64,000 bases of DNA, taken from assembly GCF_022682495.2 (NCBI RefSeq), contig NC_071399.1:2647342-2711341 (forward strand). The letters run 5' to 3'. Below are positions 1-12,420 of this stretch, piece by piece. Source of the stretch: Desmodus rotundus (taxonomy: Eukaryota > Chordata > Mammalia > Chiroptera > Phyllostomidae). The notes beneath the pieces are model-generated. The model was not told the DNA's origin and ran no database searches. It saw nothing but the letters and a program-made list of their open reading frames with translations. Position 1 is the stretch's first letter. Each line of letters begins with the position of its first letter. Position numbers and translations under genes: made by a program.

Positions 1-3000
1 ACTCTGATGCGGGCAGCCGCCCTCTGTCCCTCCCACTGGGTGCACGCAGATGCTGCCAGGCTAGGGGAGGGGCTCCCTCGGCTTCCAGCGGGTTTGCCTT
101 TCCTGAGCCCATTTTCCTGCCCGTCAGGGAGCACACAGCAATGAGTGGGGTTGCTGTGTGGCTGCAAGGGGGACGCTCAGGGGGTTAATGTATCTGAGAG
201 GTGACATGTGACTAAGGTCTGCAATCTGGGCCAGGGACCAAGAGGCCAGAGCCTGCAGTAGTTCAAACCAGCCACACTTCCTGAGTCAGAAGAGAGTGTG
301 CTTGGAGTCACTCACCGTGGGGACACTCCAAGTTCTCGGTCATTGATCACATTAGCGGACAAGAGAGCATGTCATGTTAGGTCTCAATGCTTCACAGGCA
401 AGTGTAACTGCAGGGCTTGTTTCTCTCCCAACATCTGTCCCACTGCCCGTGGTCACACCTACTGGAATCCACGACACACCTCTGCTATTGCCCAGTCCGT
501 ATTTCAGCCTATCGGACTACCTCAAACATTTCTTTCTGCAATTGGTCTCTCCAGCACAGGATCCACACCAGGCCCGCAGGGGCTGCTTGGTCTCCTTTCT
601 GTCTTCTGGAACAGTGCCCTGCTGCTGGACGCAGGGAGGAACCAGGTCGCCAGCCCCGTGGCGTGGCTCACGTTCTGGGTCTGATGGATCGCTTCCTTGA
701 GCTGTTGCTTTTCTTGTTTCTCTACCTTCTGTGTTTCTTGCAAAGGGATTATTAGGTCTACAGACTCGATTAAGTTCAGGTTCAATGGCTTTTGGCCAGA
801 GTATTCCATAGGTGGCGCTGGGTACATCCTACCACATGGCAACAGAAGGCCCGTGAGTGCCTGTCTCTCACTCTGAGTGAAGGACAAACTTGGTCGCTGA
901 GCTTAGCTGGTGGCAGCCTTCTCTCCATCATCAAATCCCCGCCACACTTTTCACAGATGGTTTTAAATCCACTGACTATCAAACCCACCGACAGATGATT
1001 TATATCTGTGATTTCATTCAGGGATGCTGGAGATTCTCTATAAAGAAGGTCTTTCCTTCTATAACTATTATTATGCTAAAATACAGTTTGGACCAGCAAG
1101 GCAGAGTAAGAGCTTCACCGTTTCTGCTTCCCCGTGTCAGGAGGGATAGGCTGCTGCCCCTCACACTCCAGTTGTCGGCAGTTTTGTTCTTTACGTGCCC
1201 TTGTGAACGCAGGGCTGTCAGATGTTTAACGTTTCATTCATCCGCAGTCATGGCTCCCTGCCGTGACGATGAAGGCTCCGTCCTCGTCCCCCGGGCCCCC
1301 TCTGGTTTGGAGGGGACCATCGGTGTTCGCTTTCTTCCCTCCTTTCCAGCGCCGCGAGGTACCACCTGTACGAGTCTGGTTCAGACCTGGGCTCTGCTCT
1401 CTCCCTAAATAACCCTGGTCTTCCCAGTGGGGACAAGTGGAGACGGCAGCCCAGCCAGAGCCTGAGGGGCCTGCACGGTTGCTGCCGGTCACTGTGTTTC
1501 CAGGGCCAGAGGCTAAGAATTACTCTTTGTTGAGGGGAGAATAAGAGCGATTGTTCCAATGCAAATGTAAGAGTAGAGGATTGTAATGCTACTTTTCCTT
1601 GCATTTGAATCCTCTCTCACAGTGCGAACCTCGAACCTCGGTTCTTAGAATTTTCCGCCCCGACTATCATGTGGAGCGTATCAGACTCCACGGTCTCGCA
1701 AACGCAGCACCACGAGCCCTCGTGGGCACTCCCCTGGACGCACCAGCTGACACGGCTTCGCCGCCCGTTTCTGCGTGGAGCTGTTTGGGAGGACGTTGCA
1801 GACACCAGGACAGCTCAGTTCCATGTGTCTCCTGAGCACGGGGTGTGCACAGCGCCAGTGCCCGTTCCCGTGATGCACAGTACAGCGGGCAGCTGGGAGT
1901 GGAGGGCCGCGGGCCCAGGGCCTGTGGGTGCCCTGATGCCAGTGGTGCCCGGCAGGTGGCCAGTCACTTGTGGTTTTAACTGTGTGTGGTCCAAGGAAGA
2001 CAGTGGCAGGGGCAGTAGGAGGAGCCCCTGGGCAACCAGTGGCCATCACCAGTAGCCCAGAAAGCCCCGGGAGCCTGAGAAGAGTTGCCGAGGCCTCCGC
2101 AGGGCCGGCGTCTCTGAGGCGCCATCGGGAGTGACTGCTGATTTTAATTGGGCAGTATGGTTGAGAGATGAGGTTTGTGGCCACCAGAACCCCAGATGGA
2201 CCGAAAGACGTTAGATTCATGTGTCCTTAGTAAGTGTGTCCGGTGACTCTCCTTGAAGGAGGATGTCATCCAGGTGGTGTCACACCTGTGCTCCTGGAGC
2301 ACGTCAGGGGCAGCAAAGATGTCACCTGCAAGGACGGCGGAACTGCTGAGGGCCCCGTGGGGAGGCTGGAGAAGGGGAACCACCGACAAGAGGCCTCTGA
2401 CATGGGCACCGAACAGAGTGGGTTAGCGCAGTCCAGGAGAGCAAAGCATTCACCAGGTGCCGACTGAACAGCGTTAGCGATTTCGGTAACATTGGCGATT
2501 GGGGCCCCGGCGGATGGACCCACAGTCTCAGGGTCATGCTAACCCACCAGGAGGTGCCTTTAGTTTTCCCAGATTTCAGAGCAGGCAAGACTGGGCCGTC
2601 ACGTGGAGAAGCAGTGGGCATAATCACCCCTATGAGTTCAATTTTATATCACAAGCTTTAAGTCTTGGCTTCAAATTACATTGAGCCAAATGAACTATTT
2701 CATCGCGGGGGTCATGAGGCCCTGTTTTGTGCCGTCAGCCCTCATCTGTGCAGGAGCCAACCAGCACCTGGCCCCCCTGCGCCTTGGTGGCCGTGGGGGG
2801 CACCTGCCCACTGTCCTTTCCCTCCTGGCAGAGGTTTGTGATAGTTTTATTTTAATTGTGCCATGTGTCCCCTCACTGGGTGGGTGGGAGTCAGGGCAGG
2901 ATGGAGGTGGGACGTTGGCATTCTGGGGGGACTGGACCCACAATTTGGGGTGGGAGGCGCTAGCAGAACCTCAAGCGGCAGCTCAGCTGTGCAGGGGACT

Positions 3001-4514
3001 CAGGGCGGTCAGCAGGTACACCAGCCTTCTGGACGCTGGAGCCCCGGGGCAGCCCCTCAGCCAGCCAGGTCACAGGGGGCGTCTCTGAAATCCCCTGTCA
3101 CCTGCCACTACATGGCCATTCTTATCGCCAGGTGTTCTGGTTTCCTCCCTGAGATGGTCAGTCAGGTGTGGCCTTGATGAGATGGAGGAGAGGCCCTGGA
3201 AGCCTGTTTACTGCATTCCCAGGTCCCCGGGGACGGGCCACATGGGGGTGGGGAGGCAGGTGGGGAGGCAGGAGGCGGGGGAGGGGAAAGTTTAGGCCAC
3301 TGCTTTATCGGATGCTGTAGAGATGGCAGTGCCCCCCGCAGGTCATTAGGGTTGGCATTCAAGTAACATCTGACCAAAGTAGCCAGGTATGTCCAGTTTC
3401 TGCGGGCCTCCTACGCAGCCTAAGCGGAAGCTGGGCCGTCTACCATGGCACCGGGAAGGCAGGCATCCTGGGGGTGGGGGGGACAGACAGCTGCGAAGGG
3501 CTGCCTGGCAAAGCCATCTACCCTGGGGACACGTTTCCCATGCAAGGCAGTAAGCGTGTGCAGGGACTGGCAGGTGGGGGGTCCAGTGATGCCCTAAGGA
3601 GGGCCACAGTCACCCAGGGTGCGAGCAGGCACCCCACGCCTGCTCACGCTCGCTCCTTCACCTAAGCGGGTGCTGTCATGGGAACTGTGGACTGGGGCCT
3701 TGCGCCCACGCGGGAGTGAAGTGGGCCGTGGACAGCTGTACGCAAAGTCCTTCGTTTCCAAGCCCAGCTCCCTCTGGGAGGGGCCTGGCGATGCCTTTGT
3801 GATTCGGGCTGACACAGAGAGGGTGGTGACAGGGGGTGGAGGTGTGTCCTGGGGACAGTCCATTGTTAAGTGATCGGAGGTCATCCTCGGGGAGAAGTGG
3901 GGTGGCTCCAGCTGAGGGGACAGAGTGAGAAGGTGTGAGGGCCTCAGTCCCAGGAGGATGGGGCTGGGCAGGGCGGGGCTCCCTAAGCTGCAGGCTTGAG
4001 CTTTGGGAGCACAGAGGTGCGAGGGGCTGAGGGTGGGACCAGAGCAGGCAACAGACATGTCTGCTGCTGTCCCTTTAAAACTTGCGGGGAGGAAGGGCTC
4101 CCCCAGGAGAGACGTGAGCCTGTGACCACCTGCCACTGGGATGGGAAGGCTGCAAGGGTCCTCTAGGATTTCTGGTTCTGAGCTTGTTTTGGGGGACAGC
4201 GCTGTTGATGTCCTACCACCGTGTCCCTGACATAGGCAGTGACGTCTTGGTGGCTGAGGGTCCATAAAAATGTCCTTGAGGAGCTCCTGGCAGGGCGGCC
4301 ACGTCACCACGACCTCGTGAACCGAAGCCACCTGGTAAAGCGAAGCGTGGGAGGTGAACACACACTGGGGGCTTTCGTCTGCCCCCCCACTCAGGCGGTG
4401 GGAAACCAGCTGGCGGGCTGGTGGGAAGCTGGGCGGCCGGGAATCTGCTTTTCACTCGGCCTCTAGGGGTTGGCGGTGTCCCTGCAGCCTCTTCTCAAGG
4501 CAGAGTGGCCCTGG
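1..4514. other. Non-coding flank, no recognised gene
   Basis: GC-rich single-copy-looking DNA. Open frames occur on both strands (the longest is about 255 codons, minus strand, 3594-4361) but none shows a recognisable domain, repeated codon bias or a signal peptide. I saw no exon with convincing splice sites. In human the gene beyond DEFB1 on this side is XKR5, but I could not recognise any of its exons here. Confidence 0.5.
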
Positions 4515-4745
4515 AGGATTCCTTAGCAGTTTTTTTTTTAAAATTTAAACAATTTTTATTATATTTTCAAAAGAATTTTTTTCATAGACAGTTTACATTC
4601 AGTATTACTTTGTATTAGTTGCAGGTGTACAGCATAGCGGTCGGACCATCGCATACTTTACAAAGTGTTCCCCCCGATACTTCCAGTCCCCGCCTGGCAC
4701 CACTCCTAGCATCTCTTAGCGTTGCTGTCATGCAGTCACACTCTG
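4515..4745 (-). mobile_element. L1 LINE 3' end, antisense fragment
   Basis: A T-rich start (poly-A tail read backwards) is followed by an AT-rich stretch around 4560-4640 with the wording typical of mammalian L1 3' untranslated regions (tail of the element pointing left). It is 5'-truncated and carries no ORF. The family assignment is by pattern recognition only. Confidence 0.6.
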
Positions 4746-5648
4746 TGGATGGGCCACCGCGAACGCAGGAGTTCTCAGCCGAAACCCTCAGCGACCCCTG
4801 TCTGCCTGCTCCTCTCCTCACCCAAGAGGGGCGCTGTGTCTGGGTCGCCCCCTGGGGCAATGGTTTCTCCAACAGTTGACTCACACTCGAGCGAAGTGGG
4901 GAGAATGAAAGGGCCGGTAGCCCATTGGAAACAACGGATGCTTCATCAGCTGCAAAACATTTATTGGGAGAAAGGGAAGGCGGGCCGCCTCTCCGACCAC
5001 AGGTGGAAGCTGGCAGGCTCAGGGGCGCTGCAGGGGCGCTGCGTCGGGGGCGGGGCTCATGGCAGGTGCTCTTAAGAGACAAGTGACTAGATTAAGTGAT
5101 GGCAGAAGAGTCAGAAATCATCCTCTGGGAACCCAGACGTTAGGCCTAGAGGGTGAAACTGAAGAAGAATCGTTTTATGATCAGACTGGAAGTTCTCGGA
5201 CGCTAAGCTTGACCAACCCGCGGCCCCAGGCCCAGGAAGGGGGCAGGCGGCCATTCTGGCTCTGCACAGGGACCAGGCCTCTGTGAGCACTGAATTTGGA
5301 GTGAGCTCCTGCCCAACCCAACGGGGCCTGACGCAGTGTCATCTGTCCCCTTGTCACGTATTCTTGATGGCGTGTGGACTCCCTGCATCGCTCACATGTT
5401 GGTTTGGTAATAAAACAAGCAGGAGGTGACGTGGCTGAGACCCTCGTCACCACACCCCAGGCCTGAGGTCACGTGCTTTGCGGCCTGGCTCCTCTCACTC
5501 GTACCCCCCTGCTCTCCTAGCCTCTTCCAAAAGGAGACCCAAGATTCGTTTTGGTTCGAAGGAGGGATGTTTAAGGAAAAAAAAGGATGTTTTCTTTCAC
5601 TAGAACAACGCTTACAGGTAGCGCAGGCAGCACAGGCGGCCCCCCAGC
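4746..5648. other. 3' flank of DEFB1
   Basis: No coding sequence recognised. Read on the minus strand this is downstream of the DEFB1 stop codon and should contain the 3' untranslated region. No AATAAA lies close to the stop; the nearest clear one on the minus strand is at 4965-4960, about 690 bases away, so the true poly(A) site is undecided. Confidence 0.4.
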
Positions 5649-5791
5649 TCAGACGCAGCACTTGGCCCTCCCCTGGTAGCAGGCGCCATCGATCCTGGTG
5701 AAGCGCGGGCAGGGAGAGAAGTTGCAGGTCCCACCCTTTCTGACACACTCGTACTCCGGGTACCTGTGGAACAGGGCCGTGAGGCCCGCAC
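5649..5791 (-). CDS. DEFB1 exon 2: mature beta-defensin 1
   Basis: Second coding exon of beta-defensin 1, a secreted cationic antimicrobial peptide of epithelia. On the minus strand a TTCCAG acceptor precedes 5791, and the reading frame continues the phase-1 codon of exon 1, giving 46 further residues to the TGA at 5651-5649. The six cysteines have exactly the beta-defensin spacing C-x6-C-x4-C-x9-C-x6-CC ([10 protein letters not shown] ... CNFSPC ... CYQGRAKCC), with the Gly-Gly before CysII and the Gly before CysIV expected of the fold. Joined to exon 1 (14483-14543) the precursor is 67 residues, against 68 in human DEFB1. It ends CCV rather than the human CCK. Position next to an alpha-defensin array, same strand, matches the human locus. 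No break or frameshift is visible. Confidence 0.93.
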
Positions 5792-6084
5792 CTGGAAGGA
5801 GGGAAAGAAACGACGTCAGGCTCGGGGCCGGCGGCCCATGGGCCTTTAGGACATTTGGTGAAGCAGGACAGACTGCCCATACAGCTTCTCACTGCTTCCT
5901 TCAGCCAGGATTGACTCTGCCTTCCTCCCAGAATCTCAGAGTCTCCCAGTTGTAAGGTTTCCAGACTCATCCTCCGTCAACTGTAGGCAGACGAGAACCA
6001 AGCAGCTCTGCCGTATCCCGGGTAAGCGACTCTCAAGCTTTTGTTTCACTCCGATAAGTGTTCTGGATTTAATTTGCCCCCCCC

Positions 6085-6427
6085 ACCCAGCCCCCCGAAC
6101 TCATATGTTGACATTCTAACCAGCCAGTGCCTCAGAATGTGGCTGTATTTGGAGACCGGGCCTTTAAAGAGGTGTTTGAGGTTAAATAAGGTCCTATGAG
6201 TCATTCCTCATCCCACATGATGGGCGACCCGGTAAGAAGAGGAGATTTGGGTGCACAGAGGACGCTGGGGGTGCGTGCACACACGGGACAGGCCTTGTGG
6301 GGCCACAGCAAAGGTGGCTGTCTGCACCCCGAACTTCAGCCTCCAGGACTGGAAGAAAATAAATCTTTGTTGTTTGAGGGACCCATGCAGGGGTATTTCA
6401 TCATGGCCGCCCCAGCTGGCTGATACA
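6085..6427 (+). mobile_element. MaLR-type (ERVL) solo LTR in DEFB1 intron
   Basis: The stretch has the order of landmarks known from MaLR LTRs: 'tatttggagaccgggcctttaaagagg', a GTGAGGAC-like middle, 'gcctccaggactg.aagaaaataaa', then 'tgttgtttgag' and a 'tatttcatcatggc' end (fragments quoted loosely). It is a degenerate solo LTR with no viral genes. Confidence 0.6.
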
Positions 6428-6569
6428 ATAGCCCGTCGCCTCCCCGGAAAACGGTGCATTCTAATGTCGCGTATCTCTGCTTGTTGGAAACACATTCTTC
6501 ACACTGATTGACACTGCCCCCTTATTCAATCCATAGCCCTGTTGCAGCCACATCACTCAACCTAGAACT

Positions 6570-6800
6570 GTGGGTGTCTGCTGACTAGACATTTGGTAAT
6601 GTTTGGGGACATTGTTGGTTGCCACAGCTGGGAGGGCGTGGGAGGTGCTAGGTGGTACAGGCAGAGATGCAGCTAGATAACCGCAAGGCCCGGAACAGCC
6701 TTCAGAGTGGAGCTGTCCGGGCCCAGTGTCAGCAGTGCCCAGGTGGGGATGCCGCAGCCCAGACCTGCGGCTCCTCATGCTGCACGCACGTGAAAACCAG
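6570..6800 (+). mobile_element. hAT-like ancient DNA transposon copy
   Basis: The block beginning near 6586 ('gacatttggtaatg' followed by 'ggggacattgttggttgcc') resembles the old non-autonomous hAT elements of mammals that read 'ctggagacatttttggttgtcac'. A second relative lies at about 25270-25490. Ends are diverged and terminal repeats are not clear. The family name is left open. Confidence 0.4.
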
Positions 6801-8564
6801 TTTTGATGCTCGTACAAGCGTCCATATAATTGACACGGGGTGCAGTCTGTGCACTGGCCTTTTTTTAAAAAAAAACTCAGGTAAATTTTAACATGCAGGA
6901 AAGGCTTGAGAACTTCTGGACCACTGGTTTTCACATTTGGTCAGAGAACTAAAGAATTACTGGGTCAAGATTTGGGGCCAGGCAGGAACGGAGGCAAGGG
7001 CAGCACATTCAACATGGGAATAGTTAGTTGCAATAGTAATAATTTTCTATGTATATACTCCTATAGAAAAATAGAATATTTACTTGGACACACTTGAAAG
7101 TTTAGTTGAGATAGAGAAATTCTCAGAAAAACACAACTTACAAAAATGAGCAAATGAGAATGACAAAATCTAAATAACTGTCAAAGAAATTGAGTCCAGA
7201 AATAACACTCTAGGCCTAGATGGCTTCATCAGCAAATTCTACCGGGGAACAAATAAGAGTTAGTGTCTTCAGCAACTGTTTCTCGGAATAAAAGAGGGAG
7301 AATGCTCACCAGTTCACAATGTCATACCCACGTGGTCGGAACATAAACATCTAACAAGATTAGTCACAACAGGAGAGGAAGGGAAAATCCCAGGTCAGCC
7401 TCCCTGACCCGTGGAGGCAAAGATCCTGAATAAATTCTGAGTGAACAAAGTAAAACCAGGTTCAGGTTTCATTTCAAAAATTCAGAAATCAGTCGATGCC
7501 GATTAAGAATAAAGGGGAAAAAGCACATGGTTTTCTCCATAGATGCAGAAAATCACAGGAGAAAATTCAACATTGATTTATGATAAAAAAAAACCCGTTA
7601 ACAAATAAGGAGCTAGAGGGAACTTTCTTAATGCGATACGGAATGTTTGCAGAAGCCTCCAGCAAATAGTACACTCAAGGGCCAAGCTCCGAAAGCTTTC
7701 CATCTGCGACTGGCCACAAGACCAGCATAGCTGCTATCATTGGTTCATTCAACACTGTACCTGAGGTACTAGCCAGGGGAATAAGATAAAATAAATAAAT
7801 AAATAAAGTGGATAAGTGTTGTAAAGGAAGAAATAAAATTCTCAGTATTTGTAGGCATTATGATTATATGTAGACAGCCCAAAAGGAATTAATAAGCAAA
7901 TTTAGCAAGTTTGCTGTATGAGATCAATAGACCAAAAAAAGGAAAAAAAAATTTACTTCTGTGTATTTTTCCCATAGAAAAAATAAAATTAAAATAAAAT
8001 ACCATATAGAAGAGCATAAAATAGCCAATTTCTACTTGTACATCTAAGAAAATATGTGCACTATCTCTATTTACAAGGAACAAAGTATTTTTGTTAAGTT
8101 AAAGAAGACCTAAATGAGTGAAAATGCTGTTTAAGCATTGGAAGATTAATTATTCTTAAAACGTTAATTTTCCTCAAATTAATCTACAGATTTAACCCAA
8201 TACTGTGAAAATCCTATGAGATTCTTTCAGTGAAACTTGCCAAGCAAATTTAAAACTTATATGGAAATGTAAAGAGCCAAGAATAACCGAGGCACTCTTG
8301 GAGAAGAAGGCAGAAAGACTTGCTTTACTGGATTTCAAGACTAATTATAGAGCCACGGTGATTACTCCACCTGGTGAAGGCACTAGGACAGCACATATAC
8401 AGAGGGGGCAGGACAGAGAAAGCAGACGGAGACCCAGGTGGCACGGAGAGTCGCTGCGGAATAACAGTGGTTCAGCGGAGCAGCGGGGGACACGGTCCTC
8501 TCCAAGGCTGGCTCTGGGACACCTGGATATTCATATTGAAAAAACTTTCACCCTTACCTGACTG

Positions 8565-8590
8565 TACACACACATACACACACACACACC
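8565..8590. repeat. (CA)n microsatellite
   Basis: Short CA dinucleotide run with one T interruption, inside the old L1 in the DEFB1 intron. Confidence 0.85.
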
Positions 8591-8897
8591 TTTATAAGCC
8601 TACATGTAAAAGACAATAATAAGCTCACAGAAGACAATATTGAAGATTTTCTTCATGCCTTTGGGTTAATAAAAAGATATCTTAAGGTGCAAAAAGAACC
8701 TGAACCCTAAAGCAAAAGCCATGACACATTTATGAGCCTCATGAAAACAGTGATACAAACCCCCAAGGAAAGTTTCCATTAAGAGAGTGAAAACCAAGGC
8801 ATAAGCTAGACGGAAGCTGTTTGTAATGCACGTACTGACAAAGGGCTCGTTCGCACACTGCGTACTGAACTACTACAGATCATTAAGAAAGGACATA

Positions 8898-8928
8898 CCC
8901 TGGCTGGTGTGGCGCAGTGGATTGAGTG
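8898..8928 (+). mobile_element. Ves SINE head fragment
   Basis: The stretch reads like the Pol III A-box end of the bat Ves SINE (CCTGGCTGGTGTGGCGCAG), but the element stops after about 31 bases and no B box follows. It is a very truncated copy. Confidence 0.55.
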
Positions 8929-10859
8929 TCAGAAAGGACAGATCTCTGATAGAAACTATGTGCAGAAGACAAATAGGCCCTTCACAAAAGATGTGCAGGT
9001 TTCTGTGCTTGCAGCTAGAAGAGTGACTCTTTCCAATATATGTTAATGAGGCCAAGGTGCAAAAAAAAAAAAAAAAAAAAAAAATTCCTGCCCAGGTACA
9101 GCTGCCACACCAACGATTTTTGTAGTCAAGCGTACTACTCTGTGTTGGGTGACTGAAGGATGGTTGTGATGGAGTAGCAGGAAACTAACTAGGAAATATG
9201 CGCCCGAGGGCCAGTCAGGGAAGAAAACGAGAGGCAGGAAGAGGGGTTACAGCAGCGGCAGCGAGCGCAGGTGGGCTGGGTTTTAGAGTCTTCGGAAAGT
9301 AAGTGCTCAGGAAGGTGGGACGGCCCCCTTTCAGTGCTGCTGAGCTCAACCCTGGCCTGCACAGGTCGGAGGGTGGTGGTCCAGGGCCTACAGCAGGTGA
9401 GGAAGACGACCAAGAAGGCATAGTGGAAGCACTGAGCGCGGTCTTTGGACTTGATAGAAAAGAGGCAGGAGAAGGGGAGCCTTTCAGAGGGTGAGCCAGG
9501 GAGGAGCGTGGCAATCAGGCTGCTTGCACCTCGCTCTCTGCCATCCCTCTCTCAAGTGCCGCCACTAAGGCTGCTTCCTGTTACATGGCGAGAAGAATGG
9601 AACCCTCCCGAACAATGCGAGAAGGGAGAATTGGAGAGCCGCTGACTAACCTGTAAATTTCTTGCTCTAAAAGACTACCAGGCCCAGGAGGAAGTGAATA
9701 GTATAGATGACATGGGTGTTTTTGGAAGAGGAGGCCAAACTCAACCACTGCCAGCACCCACGCCCCTGTCTCCTCCCAGGACTTCAAAGAGCAGAGACCT
9801 GGAGGAGGTCAGGGCCGGGACAGGGCTGATGTGTCCTCTCAAGTGGCACGTGGGAGGAGCAGACTCAGAGGCATGTGTACGGGAGCGAAGCATACAAGCC
9901 AGATGTTTGCAGAGCCTCCTGTGGAGGTCTGCCTCTCGGCGGACCCCACATGGGCCAGGGGCTGGTCAGAGGTGAGGCATCATCAGCTTGTTGGAGCCTC
10001 AGCTCCATGGGGGGAAGGGCTGCCCATGAGTGTGGTCCCCTCCCACTGTGGTCATTGAGGTATGATCGAGGCTGCTTGCCAACTTAGGGGCCATGCTGTC
10101 CCAGCACGCAGCAGAGGCTGGAGAGGGTCAGCCTGCATTCCTATGACTCCCTTAAACCCTGTGGGGACAGAAATCTAACCTCCAAACCAGGACATAACCA
10201 AGGTCCGAGGACCTCCCTACTGACTCATAGCCCGTGAAGCCCTTGTCCACCGGGAGCCTCGTGCTGGTCGCGGGTAGTCAGCAATGCTTCTTGCTGAGTT
10301 CACGAAAGCTTGAAAGCCTGCATTCAGTTCCTGTCTAGGTTGTTCCTGACAAAACTCTGGGCCCAGTGGCGCATCCAGAGGGCCTCGGGAAGTGACGGGG
10401 CAGAATGTGGGATTCAGAGTGAGGGCCGGTTTGACTGTTTGCTGGCTGGGAGTTTGAAGACTCAACCGCTCTGAGATTCACGATTTAAAACTAGTCTATG
10501 ATGTGGGAATAAAATCTAAGATGAGGACGACCACTCAGAGGAGTCCCCACCCAGTAGAGATGCTGGGGACACTTAGTGAGATGACACCCACAGGGAATTT
10601 GCTGTGTCTGGTGTGGGCGAGGACCCTTTCTTCCCCATGTGTGGCTAATCAGCTCCCTCTGTCGGCCTGGGACAGGCTGTGGGAGCATGTTCTTCCCATG
10701 GGGTCGGGAGGCCACACAGAAGGCATGTCCCTGCTGGCTGTTGCCAGAGGTCTGACAGGTGCAGGGAATGCAGGGAATTCAGGCCAGCAGGCTGGGGTGG
10801 GGCTGGCAGAGTGAGACACTCAGGTGTGGGCAGGCAGGTGGAGATGGAGGGTCATTGAA

Positions 10860-10960
10860 TGTTGGAGCTGGGAGCCGTTTTGCCCAGGGCTCTCGTTTTC
10901 CAGGCAAGGAAACTGAGGCCCAGACTCCCAGGGATGCACATGGTGTCCCCAGGGAAGAAG
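10860..10960 (+). mobile_element. MIR SINE fragment
   Basis: It contains the MIR core wording 'ttttccaggcaaggaaactgaggc' (two pieces around 10900-10920), typical of the ancient mammalian MIR. Confidence 0.55.
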
Positions 10961-11319
10961 AAGAAAATATGGAGGCATGACTGGCACTTTATCGTGGGTC
11001 TGGCTAATTTTGCACGGCTGGCTGAGCTGCTGACCACCTGGGGAGAAGCATCGCTGGAGGGGGATGTCTCTGTTAGGGGAGGGCTGTCCTCGCCGCCCTC
11101 TCCCTGCACTCTCATCTACTCAGCCTCCAACCAGCCTCTTACGCCGTTCTGGTTCTGTCACCCTCCCAGTGTGTAAACCTTTCAGGGCTCACCCACACCT
11201 GGGGGTCACCTGAGGCCTCGCCTGGCCTGCCCCAGGTCTGTCCCCCATGACTCCACTCAGCTCCTGGCACACCCGAGGTCTAAGAGGCAGGCAGGCCTGC
11301 ATGGGAGTGGATGCCCCGG

Positions 11320-11450
11320 TCTCAGGCCCTACTCGCCTGTGAGCATTCCTGTGACGTTGGCCAAGTTATTTATCTAAAAAAGGGGGGTAGTGATCATTCC
11401 TCCTCCATCGTCAGGGTGCTGTGAGGTGTACATTGAAAGTGAGAGCTACT
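11320..11450 (-). mobile_element. MIR SINE fragment, reverse
   Basis: The sequence reads like reverse MIR: 'gacgttggccaagttattta' followed by a tail resembling 'agggtgctgtgaggtgtaca'. Diverged, ends uncertain. Confidence 0.5.
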
Positions 11451-12309
11451 GTTTTTATTCCTTGTCATCTCTGGTCTTTTCCACCTGTTGCCTTTCCGTC
11501 CAGATTGTCCCTCTTCTCCCCTGGCTGCTCACTGTCTCTCACTCACCTAACTCAGGGCTGTAGCCTCAGTTACCCACAGCGGTCGGCAGCTGCCGTAAAT
11601 CTGTGACGTAGGCCGGGGAGAGGTGGGGGGGGCGGTGGGGCCCGAGGAGAGCGGGGAGCGGGCCGTCTGGACCAGCGGCCACCACTCCACTGCAGCTCGC
11701 TGTTGTTGTATTTCATGTGTTTGTAAGGAAGACAAAAATCTAAGTTTTCTGTGACACATCCTGATTTTTAAATCAGGATTTAAAAATGCTGAGAAGGAAT
11801 TGTTTTATTTTCTTAAAATACCATGAACACCCAAATGGCTCCCATTTTCCCTTCACTTCTCAGCTTCCTCAAGTAGCCGTCCTGGCCCCTCGAGGCCGGG
11901 TCACCTCCTGCAGTCAGTCACACCTGCCCCCCGCACCCTGCCGTCGCTAGCCCCCAGCACGATCGGAGGGAGGTATTTGTTATATACACGGGTTATTGCT
12001 GGGCTCTGCTTCTAGAATTCGAAGTCACGCAGCTGTGTCCCTGACTCTCCCCAGTCCCGGGGCAGTGCCTCAGGGGCTGCGAACTATGTGTCTGCGGGAG
12101 CAGAGAGTGGGCCGCCTCAAACTACCTTGATTTCCAAACACCTCAGCGGGGCTCTTGACTCGCTGATTCAGGGACTGAGTCACCGGGCCGTTTTGACATC
12201 ATCTGTCCTCAAGGGAAGACCATTTGTACGAGACAAATGTGGGCACCTCTTGTCAGAGATGAAAACTGCCCACGGAGAGAGTCGGGATTTCTTGCAGTGA
12301 CCACATGAC

Positions 12310-12420
12310 TCTTGTTCACCCGGCTCCTGTGTGCCTCAGTTTCCCCACCTGTGAACCAAACTGACTAAGTTGGCCTAACGGGCTCTGAGGGCCCTTCCAG
12401 AGAAGGAGTGGACCGATCCC
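12310..12420 (-). mobile_element. MIR SINE fragment, reverse
   Basis: It contains 'gtgcctcagtttccccacct', the reverse complement of the MIR core, with diverged flanks. Confidence 0.55.

Larger units (their letters stand above)
7080..9084 (+). mobile_element. Old L1 LINE fragment (ORF2 and 3' end), sense, in DEFB1 intron
   Basis: A degenerate L1 lies antisense to DEFB1. Around 7215 the sequence encodes a relic of the reverse-transcriptase segment LDGFISKFY. At 8298-8360 it encodes the ORF2 C-terminal stretch like EKKAERLALLDFKTNYRATVI, and the element ends in a 24-base A run at 9061-9084. Frames are broken many times, so no product is possible. A Ves SINE head fragment (8898-8928) interrupts the 3' end. 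Confidence 0.75.

Noticed and set aside
522..887. 121-codon minus frame as an exon of the neighbouring gene (XKR5 expected by synteny)
   Set aside because: I could not recognise XKR5 or any other family in the translation, and no splice sites support it.
3594..4361. 255-codon minus-strand frame, the longest in the window
   Set aside because: It lies in GC-rich DNA with competing frames on both strands, is proline/serine-rich, and has no domain, signal peptide or conserved exon boundary that I recognise.
8898..8928. tRNA gene
   Set aside because: Only the A-box half of a tRNA-derived SINE is present; there is no cloverleaf or B box.
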